Shown here one piece after another: positions 4,835 to 6,737 of a stretch of DNA of 6,737 nucleotides. The first letter of the stretch is position 1. Each line of letters begins with the position of its first letter. The position numbers and the translations under genes were made by a program. The notes below the pieces were generated by a model that was given only the letters and a program-made list of their open reading frames with translations, was not told the origin of the DNA and did not search any database. Source of the DNA: an uncultured Lachnospiraceae bacterium. Lineage in GTDB: Bacteria; Bacillota_A; Clostridia; Lachnospirales; Lachnospiraceae. Location of the stretch: contig CAJUQU010000231.1 of the NCBI GenBank assembly GCA_910588595.1, forward strand, positions 1-6,737, in the 5' to 3' direction.

Positions 4835-6541
4835 CTATATCATTACAAGACATTCTTTCCCGCGAAACGCAAACCCATATTTCCGGATTTGTTCCGGCGG
4901 GATCCCTTTTGCGGCAAGCCCTGCCGCGTACTGCTTATCGTCGATCTGGGCGAGCGCATTCGCAGCCGTCTCCTCCAGACTTTTCTCCCGCAATGGCTTG
5001 TGCACTTTAAATTCTATGATATAGGCACAGTCCTCTGCTTGGTCAACCGGCTCTAACACCACATCATAGCGCCCGAAACCGCTCTCTCTGTTCGATGTGA
5101 TCTGAAATCTACCGGCAAGCTCCACCATCAGTCCGAGCACAAACCCGTGATAAAACCGTTCCGGCGCGTCGTCATCTGCCGCGTTCTTCGCGATGTCAAA
5201 ACTGGAAAAACTGTGCAGTGCGATCTTGTTCATAAACTCATTCATCGAATCCACATCATTGATCAGCAGCGCCCTGATAAAGTTATTGTACGATGTCTGT
5301 GCCCTGCCGCCAAACCACCCTTTCACCATATCCGCAAACATGCTCCGCACTTCCATGTTCGTGAGCGCCAGTCCATACACCTTCTTTTTGAACTCCCCGA
5401 CACGCCTGAGCCCTGTCACCTTCAGATATCCCGCTGCAAGCAGCAGGCTCCACACGGCATTGGCATTGTCATCCAGTCGGTCGAACGCGATCTGTTCATC
5501 GATCTCCGCCTCGATGCTCTCGCCCTGCAAAAGTGCCTCCATCGTCTGCTTGATCTCCGTGTTCCCGCTCTGGAGCAGGAAATTCACAAGCCCGTTGGAG
5601 CTTGTGTTCACCCAGTAGGAATCATATGCCCCGTTTTTCTTGATAAAGGACGCGATCGACCACGGATTGTATATGTCGGTGTGCTGCCCAAATGTAAAAC
5701 CATCATACCACCGCTTGACCTCCTGTTTCTCATCGCCGTATCCCGTGGCGTCCAGCGCCGCAAAAACCTCCTCCTGCGTAAACCCAAAGGATGTCGCGTA
5801 GTCATCGGACGTCGTGGTGATCACGTCAAGATTATTCAGTCCGGAAAAGATACTTTCTTTTGAAATCCGTGTTATTCCTGTGATCAAACCCTTACAAAGA
5901 TACGGGTTTGTCTTAAAAGTGCTGTTAAAGAAACCGGAGAAAAAAGCGGCAGCCTTATCCCAGTAGCCTGCAAGCCACGCTTCCTGCATCGGCGTGTCAT
6001 ACTCGTCGAGAATAATGATCACGTCTTTGCCGTAATATCGCTTCATAAAATCCGCGATTGAATGAAGCGCACCTACAGCCACTTCCTCCCTTATCCCTGG
6101 TCTGATACTCCTGTAATACATTTTCTCACTTTCGTTGAGCCAGTCGCCTTCCAGCAGATAACTGTTCTGCGCATACACGCTGGCGATCACCTCTGTGATC
6201 ATATATTCCATTTTCTCATACTCGTCAGCCTTTACATTTGCAAAACTGAAACATATCACTGGAAATGTGCCCTGAAGCTGTCTGTACTGATGCGTCTCCT
6301 CCCAGATGGAAAGCCCCTCGAACAGATCGCTTCTGCCTGCATATTTGTTTGAGAAAAAGCACTCCGTCATACTCATATTGAGGGTTTTTCCAAACCTGCG
6401 CGGACGCGTGATCAATGTCACGGTCGAACTATTCTCCCACCATTCCCTGATAAATCGCGTCTTGTCAACATAAAACTTCTTATCCTCGATCATCTTATCA
6501 AACCGCTGTTCGCCTATGTTCACCAATGCCCTGCCGCCCAT
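4835..6541 (-). CDS. AAA-ATPase-like protein with C-terminal PD-(D/E)XK nuclease-like domain
   Basis: A 568-aa protein with the layout of the Pfam pair AAA-ATPase_like and PDDEXK_9. The N-terminus has the hallmark FYVDKT (residues 23-28) and the P-loop RPRRFGKT (46-53, Lys52/Thr53). Walker B follows as VIIILDEYDTP (174-184), then the family motif TGITRISKESIFSGLNN (221-237). The C-terminal nuclease-like core has GRYDVVLEP (Asp493), IIEFKV (Glu510-x-Lys512) and AQIDDKQY with Gln532, so the PD-(D/E)XK residues appear intact. Function in this large family is poorly known; it occurs in many paralogous copies in gut Clostridia and Bacteroidetes, and roles in DNA handling or mobile elements are only inferred. 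The frame is open back to 6682, but the ATG at 6541 has GGGAGGTG 5-7 nt upstream and lies downstream of a good promoter. It is the first gene after that promoter and may lead an operon with the 185-aa protein gene 80 nt on. Confidence 0.92.
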   Translation of the reverse strand: MGGRALVNIGEQRFDKMIEDKKFYVDKTRFIREWWENSSTVTLITRPRRFGKTLNMSMTECFFSNKYAGRSDLFEGLSIWEETHQYRQLQGTFPVICFSFANVKADEYEKMEYMITEVIASVYAQNSYLLEGDWLNESEKMYYRSIRPGIREEVAVGALHSIADFMKRYYGKDVIIILDEYDTPMQEAWLAGYWDKAAAFFSGFFNSTFKTNPYLCKGLITGITRISKESIFSGLNNLDVITTTSDDYATSFGFTQEEVFAALDATGYGDEKQEVKRWYDGFTFGQHTDIYNPWSIASFIKKNGAYDSYWVNTSSNGLVNFLLQSGNTEIKQTMEALLQGESIEAEIDEQIAFDRLDDNANAVWSLLLAAGYLKVTGLRRVGEFKKKVYGLALTNMEVRSMFADMVKGWFGGRAQTSYNNFIRALLINDVDSMNEFMNKIALHSFSSFDIAKNAADDDAPERFYHGFVLGLMVELAGRFQITSNRESGFGRYDVVLEPVDQAEDCAYIIEFKVHKPLREKSLEETAANALAQIDDKQYAAGLAAKGIPPEQIRKYGFAFRGKECLVMI

Positions 6542-6546
6542 ACCCG

Positions 6547-6554
6547 CACCTCCC
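6547..6554 (-). promoter_or_regulatory. Strong ribosome binding site of the AAA-ATPase-like gene
   Basis: GGGAGGTG on the minus strand, with its GGAGG core ending 7 nt before the ATG at 6541. It selects this start over upstream in-frame ATGs. The longer frame to 6682 would also start upstream of the predicted promoter. Confidence 0.8.
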
Positions 6555-6592
6555 TGCATCATGACCTGGAAACTGCTACGTCCTGTATTTTT

Positions 6593-6621
6593 AGTATACA
6601 CGGCACGCACAGTTAAATCAA
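6593..6621 (-). promoter_or_regulatory. Sigma-A-type promoter for the AAA-ATPase-like gene
   Basis: On the minus strand, TTGATT (-35, 6616-6621) and TATACT (-10, 6593-6598) are separated by exactly 17 nt. They match the consensus at 4 of 6 and 5 of 6 positions. Transcription would start near 6586, giving a leader of about 45 nt that contains the GGGAGGTG site. This is the best promoter in the window and probably serves the 4835-6541 gene and perhaps the three genes after it, since no clear terminator separates them. Confidence 0.65.
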
Positions 6622-6650
6622 CCCAAAAGACAGCGTTTTCGCTACTCGCG

Positions 6651-6670
6651 CTAGAGCGTGTTTGAAAAAT
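6651..6670 (-). repeat. 20-bp inverted repeat, right copy
   Basis: Exact inverted match to 84-103. It lies about 30 nt upstream of the -35 box of the AAA-ATPase-like gene. Unlike the left copy, it is not the arm of a long palindrome; the next bases inward form only a small AGCG-AAAA-CGCT hairpin (minus strand, 6632-6643). Confidence 0.85.
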
Positions 6671-6689
6671 CATTCCCGCCACCTATATA

Positions 6690-6707
6690 ACGACGCCATA
6701 GCGTCGT
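6690..6707. repeat. GC-rich hairpin at the right edge
   Basis: ACGACGC and GCGTCGT form a perfect 7-bp stem around a CATA loop. It is not followed by a T-run on either strand. It lies between the end of the window and the right copy of the 20-bp repeat, so it may belong to the same repeat element or to the 3' end of a gene beyond the window. Confidence 0.5.
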
Positions 6708-6737
6708 ATTCACCACTTTGCGTGATATTTGCACCGC

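Noticed and set aside
5147..5863. 238-codon plus-strand open frame opposite the ATPase/nuclease gene
   Set aside because: It is antisense to a gene with clear P-loop, Walker B and PD-(D/E)XK motifs, and its composition is that of a shadow frame.
133..6541. A defence island or toxin-antitoxin system
   Set aside because: The ADP-ribosylglycohydrolase, ATPase/nuclease-like protein and unknown acidic protein could suggest it. However, there is no toxin, transferase, restriction or recognised defence gene, and the remaining genes look metabolic.
6542..6682. 47-residue N-terminal extension of the AAA-ATPase-like protein
   Set aside because: It would begin upstream of the predicted promoter and the strong GGGAGGTG site, and its sequence has no family character.

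Overview
The window looks like chromosomal DNA from a low-to-moderate GC Firmicute, most likely a gut-type Clostridia member of the Lachnospiraceae kind. This is inferred from the strong AGGAGG-type ribosome binding sites, a sigma-A-like promoter, and the gene families present. These include an AAA-ATPase-like/PD-(D/E)XK protein of the sort found in many copies in such genomes, an AraC regulator with a GyrI-like domain, and a cytosolic NodB-type deacetylase. No rRNA, tRNA, CRISPR array, transposase or phage gene is visible.

All six supported genes lie on the minus strand, so transcription runs from high to low coordinates. A clear promoter (6593-6621) drives a 568-aa AAA-ATPase-like/PD-(D/E)XK protein (4835-6541). 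After 80 nt come a 185-aa protein I do not recognise (4197-4754), an alpha/beta hydrolase with a C-terminal DUF3237-like domain (2974-4170) and a polysaccharide-deacetylase-fold protein (2223-2918). The last three are separated by 26 and 55 nt and probably form one transcript. A gene-free gap of 262 nt with inverted repeats follows. It precedes a second unit: an AraC/GyrI-like regulator (1100-1960) and, 31 nt on, an ADP-ribosylglycohydrolase of the DraG fold (133-1068).

Both ends of the window carry the same 20-bp sequence in inverted orientation (84-103 and 6651-6670), about 6.5 kb apart and enclosing all the genes. At the left end it is one arm of a 37-bp near-palindrome just beyond the last stop codon. 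This may be a dispersed intergenic repeat, which would also explain why the sequence ends close to it on both sides (for example at assembly breaks). It could instead mark the ends of a mobile segment. The sequence alone does not decide.

Functionally, the hydrolase and deacetylase may work together on an acylated or esterified small substrate in the cytosol. The AraC/GyrI regulator probably senses a small amphipathic ligand and controls its own operon, including the ADP-ribose-removing enzyme. These links are inference from gene order. I found no strong evidence for a wholly new system. The most distinctive items are the hydrolase-DUF3237 fusion, the regulator/ADP-ribosylglycohydrolase pair, the unrecognised 185-aa protein and the end repeats.
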